From: Rhizomys pruinosus
Lineage: Eukaryota; Chordata; Mammalia; Rodentia; Spalacidae
Assembly: GCA_009823505.1 (NCBI GenBank)
Contig: VZQC01009601.1
Span: 1,102,469-1,166,468, forward strand
Direction: 5' to 3'
DNA length: 64,000 bases
Shown: positions 45,511 through 55,868 of the stretch, piece by piece
How the letters are laid out: every line of letters begins with the position of its first letter
Numbering within the stretch: position 1 is the stretch's first letter
Notes under the pieces: generated by a model
Database searches by the model: none
Seen by the model: only the letters and a program-made list of their open reading frames with translations
What the model was told of the DNA's origin: nothing
Translations under genes and position numbers: made by a program

Positions 45511-46825
45511 GATGGATAATTTCAAACAAATCATGAATTTGTTTGAAATTATATGCCAAAATAATGATACATTTTCTAGAATGCCCATGACATTTCCCCT
45601 CCCTTTACCTACTAATGAGGTGAATCACATATGTTATTTTTCCTTTTTTTGTAACATTTTGGGTATTTCATACAGAAGATCTTAATCATCTTCTACCCCT
45701 CTCCCCATTGGCACCCTCCCCTCCCGTAGCCCCTCCGCTGGAACTCAGGCATTCTGTCATTTCTGCTGTTGAGTCAAGTTAGTGTCCCCAGAAATCCTTC
45801 AACTCATGTTTATCCACTGAGGTCTAGCAGCCTATCTAGAGTCCCTCCTTAATACTCTGTTTTCCTAAGGTTAACTTTTTGGGTTAAATCCAATGTGGCC
45901 AGTTGCAAAACTGGTTGAAGTAAACATGACTGTTCTTTTGGTAAAGAGCATTAACCACACCCCACTATCTCCTTACCAGAAATAAATAAAAAACAAGTCT
46001 CAGCCTAGGTTCTGCTACACACTGCAAGGTTTACTAGACAAATACCAGTTTAAAAGTGCCTGAAACCTACTCACACATACACCCCCCTCTAACATACGTG
46101 AAGTTCTAGCTCTCCGTTGACTTGAAGGCTCTGCCCTGTGCTTCACATGAAAGACAGCATTCCATAAGTGGTGTCAAGCAACCAGAAATTTGCCTGGACC
46201 AATAGCTGGGGTCAACATTGGTTAACCATTAGGTCACAAAGCATCATTTAGGGCTCAGGGTAAAGACTCTTGCATCCCATGTACTATAGGAATGATGAGG
46301 ATCCCATAATATTCTAGCCAGTGTTTATATCCTGAAAAATATTGTTCGTACTTTTTTTATATAGACACAGGCTAGAATATTATGGGATATTCTATATCAC
46401 ATTCAGCAGCTAATTGAGAAGCCCTTACATGTTGACTGTTACCCTGTGGAAATTGACTGCACACATTAAAATTTGAAATTAATGGGACAAATATGATATC
46501 CTTTCTTAACTAAATTAGAGTAAATTACAAAGAAATTACTAATTCAATGATTTAAAAAATATTTATGGCACATTTAGGTTCTGGAGATGCAGCAAGAAGG
46601 AAACAGATCAAAGTTCCACAGGCCGAAAGCAGAAGAGCCAAGCCACCATCACTGCACAGTGCCCAGGTGTTTTCTGACATAAGGATCAGCATTAGCAAGA
46701 GCTCTGTGAAGGCCAGGGTGTATCATGAATGCGGCTGTGTTAAAACATGATAGCAGGATAATAGCAGTAGTTAAATGGACTCCTAATGACTTATTGTTAT
46801 AACCTAGACAAATAAAATTTCTTAC
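45511..46825. other. spacer, copy 3 (contains hairpin)
   Basis: Unique-looking sequence. The only structures are the inverted repeat at 46301-46388 and a 61-codon frame at 46565-46750 with no recognisable domain. Confidence 0.45.
46301..46388. repeat. 88-nt near-perfect hairpin
   Basis: Left arm atcccataatattctagcc (46301-46319) and right arm ggctagaatattatgggat (46370-46388) are perfect reverse complements over 19 bp. Pairing continues inward (gtgt with acac, tatat with atata) with two mismatches, giving arms of about 30 bp and a loop of about 28 nt. This is the size and shape of a pre-microRNA, but also of a short palindromic DNA-transposon relic. No family recognised. Confidence 0.95.
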
Positions 46826-47695
46826 TGCATGCTAAATATGGATCCTTATATTTATAGACAGGTTTACTATATTCCACTAATCAAAGACACTTCTTTTTGT
46901 GACAGATGGAGGATATTTTGCGGAGTTCCACAACTGGTCACACACGGAGACTATATGTCTGAGAGATGCCCAATTATTGAATTAGTGATTTCTTCATAAT
47001 TTACTAAGTGACACATCTACAGTGGAACTTTTACATCTGAGGCTCATGGAGCACAGCAACACAGTGGGTGGAGAGCATACTAATACATCCCTCAACTCTC
47101 ACCAGTGAAGCTTCCTCATACAACAAAGTGCAATGCACACAGAGGGCCGAAACTGGCTAAGTTTTAAATAAGAGGGGACTGCAGAGTGCGTGTCCCTGGG
47201 TAGGACTCCTTTATTAAACCTCACCCATCCACAGCTCAGGGGCCATTGTGGAAGCCAGGATTGGCACATGAACATAAGGAAACAGAAGCCTTCAGGCCAC
47301 TGGGAATTTGCTTATATGACCTTCAGACAATGGTGACAGCATGAACAAGACCTGTGCAGACTCAACCAGAGAAGAACCCAGCATAGAACAAGAGAAATGG
47401 GCAGCAGGCCCCAACCCCAGCTGAAGAAGTATTGGCAACTAATTATTGCGTGGTGAGGGAGAGCAGATCTTCTCTAAGGGAGTAACTTCAGATAGGCAGA
47501 CTAGACTCCAATGGATGAACTTTACCAAGGGACATCTGGGTACAAACGCTTGCCTGGATAGAACTTAATGTACATGACAGAATGCATGAAATCCAGAGGA
47601 ATAGCTAGGGGGGTGTGGATGGGCCCAAGTTTGATTAAGATCTATTATATGAAATTCACAGAAACTCAGTAAAAATATTAAAAAAAATAAAAGGT
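46826..47695 (+). mobile_element. L1 (Lx-type) 3'-UTR fragment
   Basis: Related to 10790-11600: 'ccttatatttatagacaggt', 'agcaggccccaaccccagct' and 'gatcttctctaagggagtaa' have counterparts there. Ends 'aatattaaaaaaaataaaag'. Confidence 0.6.
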
Positions 47696-47938
47696 CATCA
47701 TGCAAAAAAACTAGTACAAACAAGGGAGTATTTGCATGAGGGTTCAGGGTCACCCTTTATCTCAACTTGTCTATGTTTCGAAATTTTAATAATGAAGAAG
47801 TTAAAGGTATCTATGAGCTTGTTTCCAACAGCTCGTAAATATACACAGCAGTTCCGCATCATGGGTGGTTTTACTTTATGTATTTTTACTTACTTTCTAA
47901 TAGCTGTAGTCTGAAAATGTTAATAAATACTTTAAAAG

Positions 47939-47939
<1 letters not shown>
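47696..47939. other. spacer, copy 3
   Basis: Unique-looking A/T-rich sequence. Confidence 0.4.
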
Positions 47940-47970
<31 letters not shown>

Positions 47971-48117
47971 TGGTCTTTTCGAGACAGGGTCTCCCTGTAG
48001 CTCCAGCTGGCTTGGAACTCACTCTGTAGACCAGGCTGGCCTTGAACTCACAAAGATCCTCTTGCCTCTGCCTCCCAAGTGCTAGGATTAAAGGCGCACG
48101 CCACCATGCCCGGCCGA
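47940..48117 (-). mobile_element. B1 SINE
   Basis: (TTTG)n-rich tail, 'gacagggtctccctgtagct', 'gaccaggctggccttgaact', 'caccatgcccggc'. Confidence 0.95.
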
Positions 48118-48134
48118 AATTCTTAATAAGAATT

Positions 48135-48290
48135 TTTCTTTTTAGTCTTTTTGAGAAAGGGTCTCGCTGTAGCCCCAGCTGTCCTGGAACTCACTCTGTA
48201 GATCAGGCTGTCCTTGAACTCACAGAGATCCGCTTGCCTCTGCCTCCCGAGTGCTGGGATTAAAGGTTTATGCACCACGCCCGGCAGAAT
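48135..48290 (-). mobile_element. B1 SINE
   Basis: 'gtctttttgagaaagggtct', 'gtagatcaggctgtccttga', 'gcaccacgcccggc'. An aaattcttaataa string separates it from the previous B1. Confidence 0.95.
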
Positions 48291-48519
48291 ATATATATAT
48301 ATTTTTAATGATGGCAATGTCAAATGCGTTGCAAAAGAGAAGCTGTGCATCCTTGCGGAGGGTGACACCCACTGTTCAATGAGTGCTAGTTCCGTAGCCA
48401 GCGCTTCGGTTCAGGTGTTAGCACGTGGTGCCAAGTCACAGTTTGCAAACTTTTCGGCTCACGTGGTTTTCCGCGGGGCCCCAAACATGCATTGCTGATA
48501 CTATTCCACGTGCTGCTGG
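48291..48519. other. CpG-retaining spacer, copy 3
   Basis: Short stretch with several CpGs (cttgcggagg, ttccgcgggg). It forms the 3' part of a 94-codon frame whose 5' part is B1, so the frame is not credible as a gene. Confidence 0.4.
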
Positions 48520-48534
48520 GTTGGGGACAGCACT

Positions 48535-48720
48535 TTGAATCATTGATTTGACTAATTTAGTTCTGAAAAACACCAACAAGAGCGGTACCATTGTTGCCAT
48601 TTGACACCCAGGGGAACTGAGCGGCAGGATGGGGAACTCTGCAACATCTCCATTTCTCTGTGCACACCCCCGAGGAGTGGGAGGCTGGGTTGGAACCCAG
48701 CTCATTGATTCCAGGGATTT
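48535..48720 (+). mobile_element. MIR-like SINE
   Basis: 'ggtaccattgttgccatttg', 'caggggaactgagcggcagg' and 'gaggctgggttggaacccag' follow the order of the MIR core and tail. Diverged, as expected for this old family. Confidence 0.5.
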
Positions 48721-48721
48721 T

Positions 48722-48840
48722 GTTGTTCTTTTTTGAGATGTGGTCTTTGCTATGCAGCCCACATCAGCATAGGACTAAGGTCCTGCTGCCTCCACCTCCG
48801 AGTGCCGGGATTGTGCGTAGTATCCAGTTCAGCGTCTGGA
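48722..48840 (-). mobile_element. old B1-type SINE; right limit of the duplicated block lies inside
   Basis: 'ttttttgagatgtggtcttt', 'gctgcctccacctccgagtg'. Copies 1 and 3 part company at about 48745 within this element. Confidence 0.5.
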
Positions 48841-49019
48841 TTTGACATGCTACATGAGCCTGTGTTATATAACTAGTTTCGCCAGAAAAACCTTATCTAA
48901 GATAACATCCTGGTAGATTTATTGCCATCTTATATAGCTGTAAAGATGTTTACCCAAAGCAGCAAATATTTGATAATAAGTAATATAAACAATATATTTA
49001 TAAAAAGTGTTTTAATCGA

Positions 49020-49371
49020 GCAGTTGTGCCAGGAAGATGGCCCAGTAGGCAACGGTGCTTGTACTCAAGCCTAACCACCTGAGTTCAATTCCCCAAACTT
49101 GTATTGTAGAAGGAGAGACCTGATATCTGTTTTGTTGTTGTTGTTGTTTGTTTGTTTGTTTTGTTTTTTTTGAAACAGGGTTTTCCTGTAGCCCCACCTG
49201 GCCTGGAACTCTCGGTGTAGACCAAGCTGGCTTGGATCTCACAGACATCCACCTACCTCTGCCTCCTGAGTGTTGGGATTAAAGGCATGCACCACCACAC
49301 CCATCTGAGAAATGACTTCTGTAAGTTGTCCTCTGACCAACCCTCCCTTACTGTGGCACACATGACCCCCA
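49020..49371 (+). mobile_element. B3 SINE split by a B1
   Basis: Left part 'gccaggaagatggcccagta' and 'ccacctgagttcaattcccc', right part 'gtaagttgtcctctgaccaa'. A minus-strand B1 occupies 49115-49305. Confidence 0.75.
49115..49305 (-). mobile_element. B1 SINE
   Basis: (TTG/TTTG)n tail, 'gaaacagggttttcctgtag', 'gaccaagctggcttggatct', 'gcaccaccacacccatct'. Confidence 0.9.
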
Positions 49372-49374
49372 ACA

Positions 49375-49416
<42 letters not shown>

Positions 49417-49420
49417 GCAC
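49372..49420 (+). repeat. (CA)n microsatellite at B3 tail
   Basis: About 20 CA repeats at the 3' end of the B3. Confidence 0.96.
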
Positions 49421-49439
49421 AAATAGATAAATGTAAAAA

Positions 49440-50121
49440 CATTCCAAACAATTATGATGATTGTCTTTCCATGCTATTAAGTCAGATGCTAGAAAAGGTA
49501 GAAATTAACATAACGAGTGAGTAAACCTTATAAAACCCTCAAATCTTTCTGGAATTTCAAAGTAATACCTTGAATGTGGGTTACTCTTTGCACTAAATTT
49601 AAACGCTTTTATATCTATTTAGTTTTCTTTTCTTGTTTGCTGCTAGAGCAGGTCAAAGCACGTTACATAAATCAACAGGGAACATTTTCAAGTTAAATTT
49701 AGTTGCATATAATCTAAGAAACCCAGGGCGGACAGAACCCGTCACATATCCAGTGACGGCTGAGGCTGTTAACAGATGACATATGATATCTCCTGCATCA
49801 GCAGAGTAAAGAGAACACTAATCCATAGTCAAATCAGCTCAGAGAAGGAAAAGAACACCCAGACACAAAGGCCTAAAGTTAGTCTTCGGTGAACTCTCTC
49901 AACTACTTGCCCCCAAAGGCCACCATGCAGAGACACAGTGGATGTGACCCCAGATTAAGGATGTTGTGACCATTTCATCATGTGAGCTACTGTAGCAAGA
50001 GAATGGGACTCACCACTGCCTGTGTGTTCCCACTTTTTTGTTTCATTTCAAAAGACTGGGGAAAGTCTATTGATGAGCAGTTCAGAGTTTAAGGAGTGGT
50101 GACAAGAAAATGAAGCTGTAA
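49440..50121. other. no recognisable feature
   Basis: Unique-looking sequence, no supported gene. Confidence 0.45.
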
Positions 50122-50627
50122 GGGGCTGAGGGTGTGGCCAGGGAGAGCACCCCCTTAGCAGGCATGAGGGGCTGAGGGCATGGCCAGGGAGAGCACCCCC
50201 TTAGTAGGCATGAGGAGCCAAGGGTGTGGCCAGGGAGAGCACCCCCTTAGCAGGCATGAGGGGCTGAGGGTGTGGCCATGGAGAGCACCCCCTTAGCAGG
50301 CATGAGGGGCTGAGGGCGTGGCCAGGGAGAGCACCCCCTTAGCAGGCATGAGGGGCCGAGGGCGTGGCCAGGGAGAGCACCCCCTTAGCAGGCATGAGGG
50401 GCCGAGGGTGTGGCCAGGGAGAGCACCCCCTTAGCAGGCATGAGGGGCCGAGGGTGTGGCCAGGGAGAGCACCCCCTTAGCAGACATGAGGGGCCGAGGG
50501 TGTGGCCAGGGAGAGCACCCCCTTAGCAGGCATGAGGGGCCGAGGGTGTGGCCAGGGAGAGCACCCCCTTAGCAGGCATGAGGGGCTGAGGGTGTGGCCA
50601 GGGAGAGCACCCCCTTAGCAGGCATGA
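50122..50627 (+). repeat. minisatellite, 11 x 46 bp
   Basis: Eleven head-to-tail units, all exactly 46 bp, starting at 50122, 50168, 50214, 50260, 50306, 50352, 50398, 50444, 50490, 50536 and 50582. Each contains 'gagagcacccccttag'. Units 6-10 share a gccgag variant, units 1, 2, 4, 5 and 11 gctgag, and unit 3 is the most diverged. Unit length is not a multiple of three and the array is not a coding repeat. Confidence 0.98.
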
Positions 50628-50679
50628 GGCCAGCTCTGGGCTCAACCTTCAGCGCCAAAGTCAAACGAGCCTTGGGAAC

Positions 50680-50847
50680 AATCCAGACCAGAGTTTGCCA
50701 AACTGGCACTGCTGGCACAGTATCCAGCACAGCTCCCCTGGTCCCAGCTGCCCCCAGCTCTGCTCATAATGATGGAGCTGTCAGCACACATCACAAATGG
50801 CCCTTGGGGACAGCAGCAGCCTCAATGTCAGAACCACTGGGTTAAAT
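50680..50847 (+). mobile_element. old hAT-type repeat (MER5-like)
   Basis: 'ccaaactggcactgctggca', 'tggcccttggggacagcagc' and 'gtcagaaccactgggtta' follow the pattern of the short non-autonomous hAT elements ending in '...gaaccactg'. Diverged. Confidence 0.5.
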
Positions 50848-50910
50848 CAATTTATTGGCTCTTTCTCTTTTAAACCATTGTCACTAAGAGCTTTAAAATC
50901 TTAGGAGATA

Positions 50911-51108
50911 AGAGCTGAAGAGGTGGCTCTGTGGTTAAGAGCACTGGCTGTTCTTGCAGAAGACCTAGGTTTGAATCCCAGCACCAACATGGCAGCTAAC
51001 AACTGTCTGCAACTCCAGTTCTAGGGGATCCGTTGCCTTCTTCTGTCCCTGTCAGGGATTTCATGACAAGGGTGTAGGCAATACACATATAAACATAAAA
51101 TAAAAATC
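50911..51108 (+). mobile_element. B2 SINE
   Basis: 'agctgaagaggtggctctgt', 'cagctaacaactgtctgcaa', 'aaacataaaataaaaatcat'. Confidence 0.93.
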
Positions 51109-51292
51109 ATTGATGAACACTTGATTTTTTTTTCTCTAAATGAAGGAACTTCAAATCACAAGAGGTATTTTCACTTACCTGCTGACTCCAGCCCTTGAAT
51201 ATGGAAAGATTGAAATAGGTTTGTTTAATCTTATGCAGTAATATATTTGCCCCATCCCTAAAGAGAGGGAAAGAAAATAATAGGAAGCATTT

Positions 51293-51385
51293 CTGGGTGT
51301 GCCGGCCATCTGCTCAGGAGGCTAAGGCAGAAGATCCTGAGTTTGAGGTTATTCTGGGCAATTTAGTTAGACCCTGACTCAAAAT
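51293..51385 (+). mobile_element. old B1/proto-B1-type SINE
   Basis: 'gctcaggaggctaaggcaga' and 'gggcaatttagttagaccct'. Old 7SL-derived or hybrid SINE. Confidence 0.5.
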
Positions 51386-51419
51386 AAAATTTTATTTATT
51401 TCTATTTTATTATTTTTTT

Positions 51420-51557
51420 TCCTGGTGTTTTTGAGACATGGTCTCCCTATAGCCCAGCTGTCCTGGACTCACTCTGTAAACCAGGCTGGCCTTGAACTCA
51501 CAGAGATCTGCCTCCCAAGTGCTATGACTAAAGGCATGCTCCACCATGCCCAGCCCT
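51420..51557 (-). mobile_element. B1 SINE with small deletions
   Basis: 'gtttttgagacatggtctcc', 'ccaggctggccttgaactca', 'caccatgcccagcc'. It lacks about 10 bp in the middle (agatctgcctcccaag). Confidence 0.9.
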
Positions 51558-51586
51558 ATTTTAGTTTTAAATTTATGTGTATGTGC

Positions 51587-51619
<33 letters not shown>

Positions 51620-51775
51620 CGTGCCATGTAAGTGCTGATGCCCATCAAGGCCAGAAGAGGGCATTGGATCCCCTGGAGCTGCAGTTACAAATAGTTATGG
51701 TTCTGGGAACTAAACCTAGTCCTCTGGAAGAGGAGGAAGCACTTTTAACCACTAAGCCGTTGCCCCAGCTCCTCA
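51558..51775 (-). mobile_element. B2 SINE with (GT)n
   Basis: (GT)n at about 51589-51616 in the tail-proximal part, then 'gccagaagagggcattggat' and head 'ctaagccgttgccccagct'. Confidence 0.88.
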
Positions 51776-51794
51776 AAATAAAATTGTAAAAAGG

Positions 51795-51905
51795 GCTGAA
51801 GATGTATTTAGAGGTAGAGCACTTGCCTGGCATAAGCAAGATCCTGGGATAATTCCCCAATATTGCCAAAACCAACCAACCAATCAACAAGCAAACAAAC
51901 AAAAA
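51795..51905 (+). mobile_element. ID SINE
   Basis: 'gggctgaagatgtatttaga', 'ggtagagcacttgcctggca', A/C-rich tail (aaccaaccaaccaatcaac). Derived from the BC1/tRNA-Ala lineage. It is the only clear ID in the window. Confidence 0.85.
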
Positions 51906-51909
51906 ATAG

Positions 51910-52138
51910 GGGCTGGAAAGATGGGTCATTGGTTAAAAGCACTGGCTGCTCTTGCAGAGGACCAGGGTTCATTTCCCAGCACCCACATGGCAGATAACAA
52001 CTCCCTGTAATTCAGTTCCAGGGGAATCCAACACCCACTTTTGACCTCCGTGGGCACGGCACAACATGGGCAGACTTACATACATGCAGCAATATATTCA
52101 TACACATAAAATAAAAATAATAAGTAAAACAAAATAAG
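51910..52138 (+). mobile_element. B2 SINE
   Basis: 'ggggctggaaagatgggtca', 'cacccacatggcagataaca', A/T-rich tail. Inserted just after the ID tail. Confidence 0.94.
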
Positions 52139-52838
52139 AAAAGGGAAACAGTGAATTATGAAAGGAAGCTCCTTATTCTTGCACTGTTGAGGAAAGCAGA
52201 TTGTAACTAGGAAAGGACAGCACATGTGCTAACTGGAGCCACTCAATGTTCATGGGAGCCCCGAGTCATTAATTTACACTGACAATAGAAAGTACAGTTA
52301 CTTTTCAAAAGAAGCCAGGTAAAGAATGGATTCATAGCACGGTGGGGTCATTGAACTGAATTTTGCAATAAGAGAGTCCGGGTGTACAGCAAGGCTACAG
52401 ACACACACACGGCTTTCCATGGAGATTCCTACCTGGGATAGGAGTGGATCCCTACAAAGAAGGGGAATAATACACTAAGCCTGTAGGAACTTGTGGGCAT
52501 TCTGCTTATGGATAGGAGAGGCTCTGTGTTCTGTGATGTATATCTGTTGTTTGATGTTCTAAATGAATCCAACAGTATCATTGCTTAGAAACAGATAAAC
52601 AACATGTTTCTACAAGCGTCCCATGAAAGAACAATGTACTGTCAAGTGTTGCCAGGTGCCGTGCTGGATGTGAAGGTGGGAAGGCTCTATAGGGAACTCA
52701 GTTGCTATTGGGAAAGAAGGCTGCAGCCACTTTGTGAACTCTGTCCTTGGCCCTGTGCTTTTGTGGGTAGATGTGGCAGAGCAAGCTCTTCTGGTGGGTC
52801 AGGCATGCTGTCTACTGAAAGCCATTAAGATGCTAATG
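52139..52838. other. no recognisable feature
   Basis: Unique-looking. A 74-codon frame at 52604-52828 has no recognisable domain. Confidence 0.45.
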
Positions 52839-52985
52839 GAGATAGAGAGACTGGCTTCTTAGCATGCACAGGGTCCTGGTCCCACCCCTAACATCCCATA
52901 AACTGTGGTGGTGTACGCTTGTAATTGGAGCACTCAATAGTGGAGCGGGACGATCCTTAGCTGTATAGAGAGTTCCAGAGTTTAA
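52839..52985 (+). mobile_element. B4-type SINE (ID-like plus B1-like)
   Basis: 'cttagcatgcacagggtcct' (ID-like 3' part) is followed by 'ctgtggtggtgtacgcttgt' (B1-like), the composite order of B4/RSINE elements. Confidence 0.55.
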
Positions 52986-53700
52986 AAAGAGAGTTTAAAG
53001 CCAAAAACAGAAAACAAAAACAGAAAACATGCTGAGAGATCTTTTATACCCAGATCAACGACTCAAGCTTTACAATCACTATGTAAGTGAATAAGAAACT
53101 TAACTTCTAAGTCCACAGAACCCCGTGGAAGAAATAATTCTGCACAGTTTTTATATAAATATGGTAATCCTGTGGAATGAAAAAGAATAGTTTTTTCAAA
53201 GTCGGAATAGTGATGTTGACATTTGCTGATTCTGGGCTTCTTGGAACTCAAGTATCATTATGACCACCATCATCACCATCACGTCCTCTATCAAGCTATC
53301 TTTGCTCTACAGAGTTAAGATTAGGAGAGTAACAGCCCATGACACTGTGGCAATCACTAGGCGTTGTGTCTCGAGGCACCCACACATTCACCAGCCTGAC
53401 TTAACTCATATCCTAATTTTGACTATGAAGACTAATGGTTGTGAGAAACCTAAGAGAATTTCCCTCTACTTTTAGCATTTTAGTATGAGATGCCACAGAT
53501 TCCCCAGGACACTCATGTTTGGGAACTGACCTAGCCTCTGAGAGGACTGTGTTCTCAGATTCTGCCCCAGAGCCCATCTGTGCTGGGGGCAAGGCTCTGG
53601 GGCTGCACGTGGTGAGAAATGGAGTCCTTAAAGCAGAGGAATTCTGCTCTGAGAAAACAGAGCCATTTAATTTTCCCTGAGAATATTTTACTTGTTTTGT
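52986..53700. other. no recognisable feature
   Basis: Unique-looking sequence, no supported gene. Confidence 0.45.
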
Positions 53701-55560
53701 TTGTGTGTGTGTATGTGTTGTATGTGTATGTTATGTGTTGTATGTGAATGGTATGTGTGTGTATGTGTTGTATGTGTGTATGTGTTGTATGTGTGTGGTA
53801 TGTGTTGTATGTGTGTGATATGAGTTGTATGCATGTGTATGTGTTGTATGCGTGTATGTGTTGTATGTGTGTATATGTTGTATGTGTGTATGTGTATGTG
53901 TTGTATGTGTGTATGTGTTGCATTGTGTATGTGTTGCATGCGTGTTGTATGTGTTGTGTGTATATGTGTTGTATGTGTGTGTATGTGTTGTATGTGTATG
54001 TGTTGTGCGTATGTGTTGTATGTGTGTGGTATGTGTTATGTGTATGTGTTGCATGTGTTGCATGTGTTGCATGTGTTGTATGTGTGTGGTATGTGTTATG
54101 TGTGTGTATGTGTTGCGTGTGTTGTATGTGTTGCATGTGTTGCATGTGTGTGTATGTGTTGTATGTGTGTGGTATGTGTTGTATGTGTGTGGTATGTGTT
54201 GTGGGTGTATGTGGTATGTGTTGCATGTGTGTAGTATGTGTTGTATGTGATATGTATGTGTTGTATGTGTGTGGTATGTGTTGTGTGTATGTGTTGCATG
54301 TGTGTGGTATGTGTTGTATGTGTGTATGTGTTGTATGTGTTGTTTGTGTATATGTGTTGTATGTGTTGTGTGTGGTATGTGTTGTATGTGTGTGGTATGT
54401 GTTGTGTGTGTGTGTGGTATGTGTTGTGTATGTGTTGTATGTGTGTGGTATGAGTTGTATGCATGTGTATATGTTGTGTGTGTATATGTTGTATGTGTAT
54501 GTGTCGTATGTGTATGTGTTGTATGTGTGTGTATGTGTTGTATATGTGTATGTGTTGTATGTGTTGTGTGTATGTGTTGTATGTGTATGTGTTGTATGTG
54601 TTGTGTGTGTATGTTATATGTGTGTGGTATGTGTTGTGTGTGTATGTGTTATATGTGTGTGGTATGTGTTGTGTGTGTATGTGTTGCATGTGTTGTATGT
54701 GTGTGTATGTGTTGTATGTGTGTGGTATGTGTTGTATGTGTTATGTGTGTGTATGTGTTGCATGTGTGTGTATGTGTTGCATGTGTGTGGTATGTGTTGT
54801 ACGTGTTATGTGTGTATGTGTTGCATGTGTGTGTATATGTTGCATGTGTTGTATGTGTGTGGTATGTGTTGTGTGTATGTGTTGTATATATGTGGTATGT
54901 GTTGTATGTGTGTGGTATGTGTTGTGTGTGTTATATGTGTGTGCTATGTGTTGTATGTGTGTGGTATGTGTTGTGTGTGTATGTGTGGTATGTGTTGTAT
55001 GTGTGTATGTGTGATATGTGTGGTATGTGTTGTATGTATATGTGTTGTATGTGTGTGTTGTATGTGTGTGTATGTGTTGTATGTGTGTGATATGAGTTGT
55101 ATGCATGTGTATGTTTCGTATGTGTGTATATGTGTTGTGTGTATGTGTTGTATGTGTGTGGTATGTGTTGTGTGTGTATGTATTGTATGTGTGTGGTATG
55201 TGTTATGTGTGTATGTGCTGTACGTGTTGTATATGTGTGGTATGTGTTGTGTGTGTATGTGTTGTATGTGTTGTATGTGTGTGGTATGTGTTGTGTGTGT
55301 ATGTGTTGTGTTTGTATGTGTTGTACGTGTGTGGTATGAGTTGTATGCATGTGTATGTGTTGTATGCGTATGTGTTGTATGTGTGTATATGTGTTGTGTG
55401 TGTATGTGTTGTATGTGTGTGGTATGTGTTGTGTGTGTATGTGTTGTATGTATGTGTTATGTGTGTATGTGTTGTATGTGTTGTATGTGTGTGGTATGTG
55501 TTGTGTGTGTATGTGTTATATGTGTGTGTATGTGCGGTATGTTTTATGTGTGTGTGTGGA
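53701..55560 (+). repeat. 1.86-kb GT-rich tandem array
   Basis: Irregular mixture of units such as gtatgtgttg and tatgtgtgtg. The rare marker tgagttgtatgcatgtgtat occurs at 53821, 54451, 55093 and 55337 (spacing 630, 642, 244), hinting at higher-order duplication of about 635 bp. Every A is followed by T and preceded by T in most units, so plus-strand stop codons hardly occur, and the minus strand (cat/aca/tac words) also lacks them. This produces open frames up to 643 codons (Val/Cys/Met repeats) that are not genes. Confidence 0.97.
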
Positions 55561-55868
55561 GCATGTGCATGAGTGTATGGCTGCACATTTTCATGTGTGT
55601 GCATGCAGGGGTTGGAGGAGGATGTGAGGTGTCCTCCTCTGTAGCTTTCTGTCTTATACCCATGGAAGTTTCTCACTGAGGCAGAATCTCCGTTTTCACT
55701 AGGCTGGCTGGCCAGCAGACTCCCAGGATCCGCCTGTCTCTGTTCCCAGTGCTGACATAACAGGCACACCCAGCCATGCTCCTCTTTGCACGTGTGTGCC
55801 GGGGATTTGAGCTCAGGTCCTCATGCCTGCACAGCAGTACTCCTACCCACCGAGCATGTCCCCAAACC
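55561..55868 (-). mobile_element. B3A SINE
   Basis: 'aggctggctggccagcagac', 'ggatccgcctgtctctgttc', 'gggatttgagctcaggtcct', head 'ccaccgagcatgtccccaaa'. Full-length reversed B3A whose 3' tail abuts the GT array. Confidence 0.85.

Larger units (their letters stand above)
39396..48745 (+). repeat. duplicated block, copy 3 (mostly clean)
   Basis: The best representative of the locus. It is clean except for patches at about 39680-39840 and 40680-40815. It continues past 48745 into single-copy sequence, so its right edge is the true flank. Confidence 0.92.

Noticed and set aside
50122..50627. CRISPR-like regular repeat
   Set aside because: Units are directly contiguous without variable spacers, and the genome is mammalian. 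It is a minisatellite.
51795..51905. tRNA gene
   Set aside because: The tRNA-like head with A/B-box-like sequence belongs to an ID SINE. No cloverleaf with intact acceptor stem is visible. The same holds for all B2 heads.
53748..55679. 643-codon open frame and other long frames on both strands
   Set aside because: They are by-products of a GT-rich tandem array in which stop codons hardly arise. Composition is limited to Val/Cys/Met (plus) or Thr/His/Gln (minus), and no gene signal is present.
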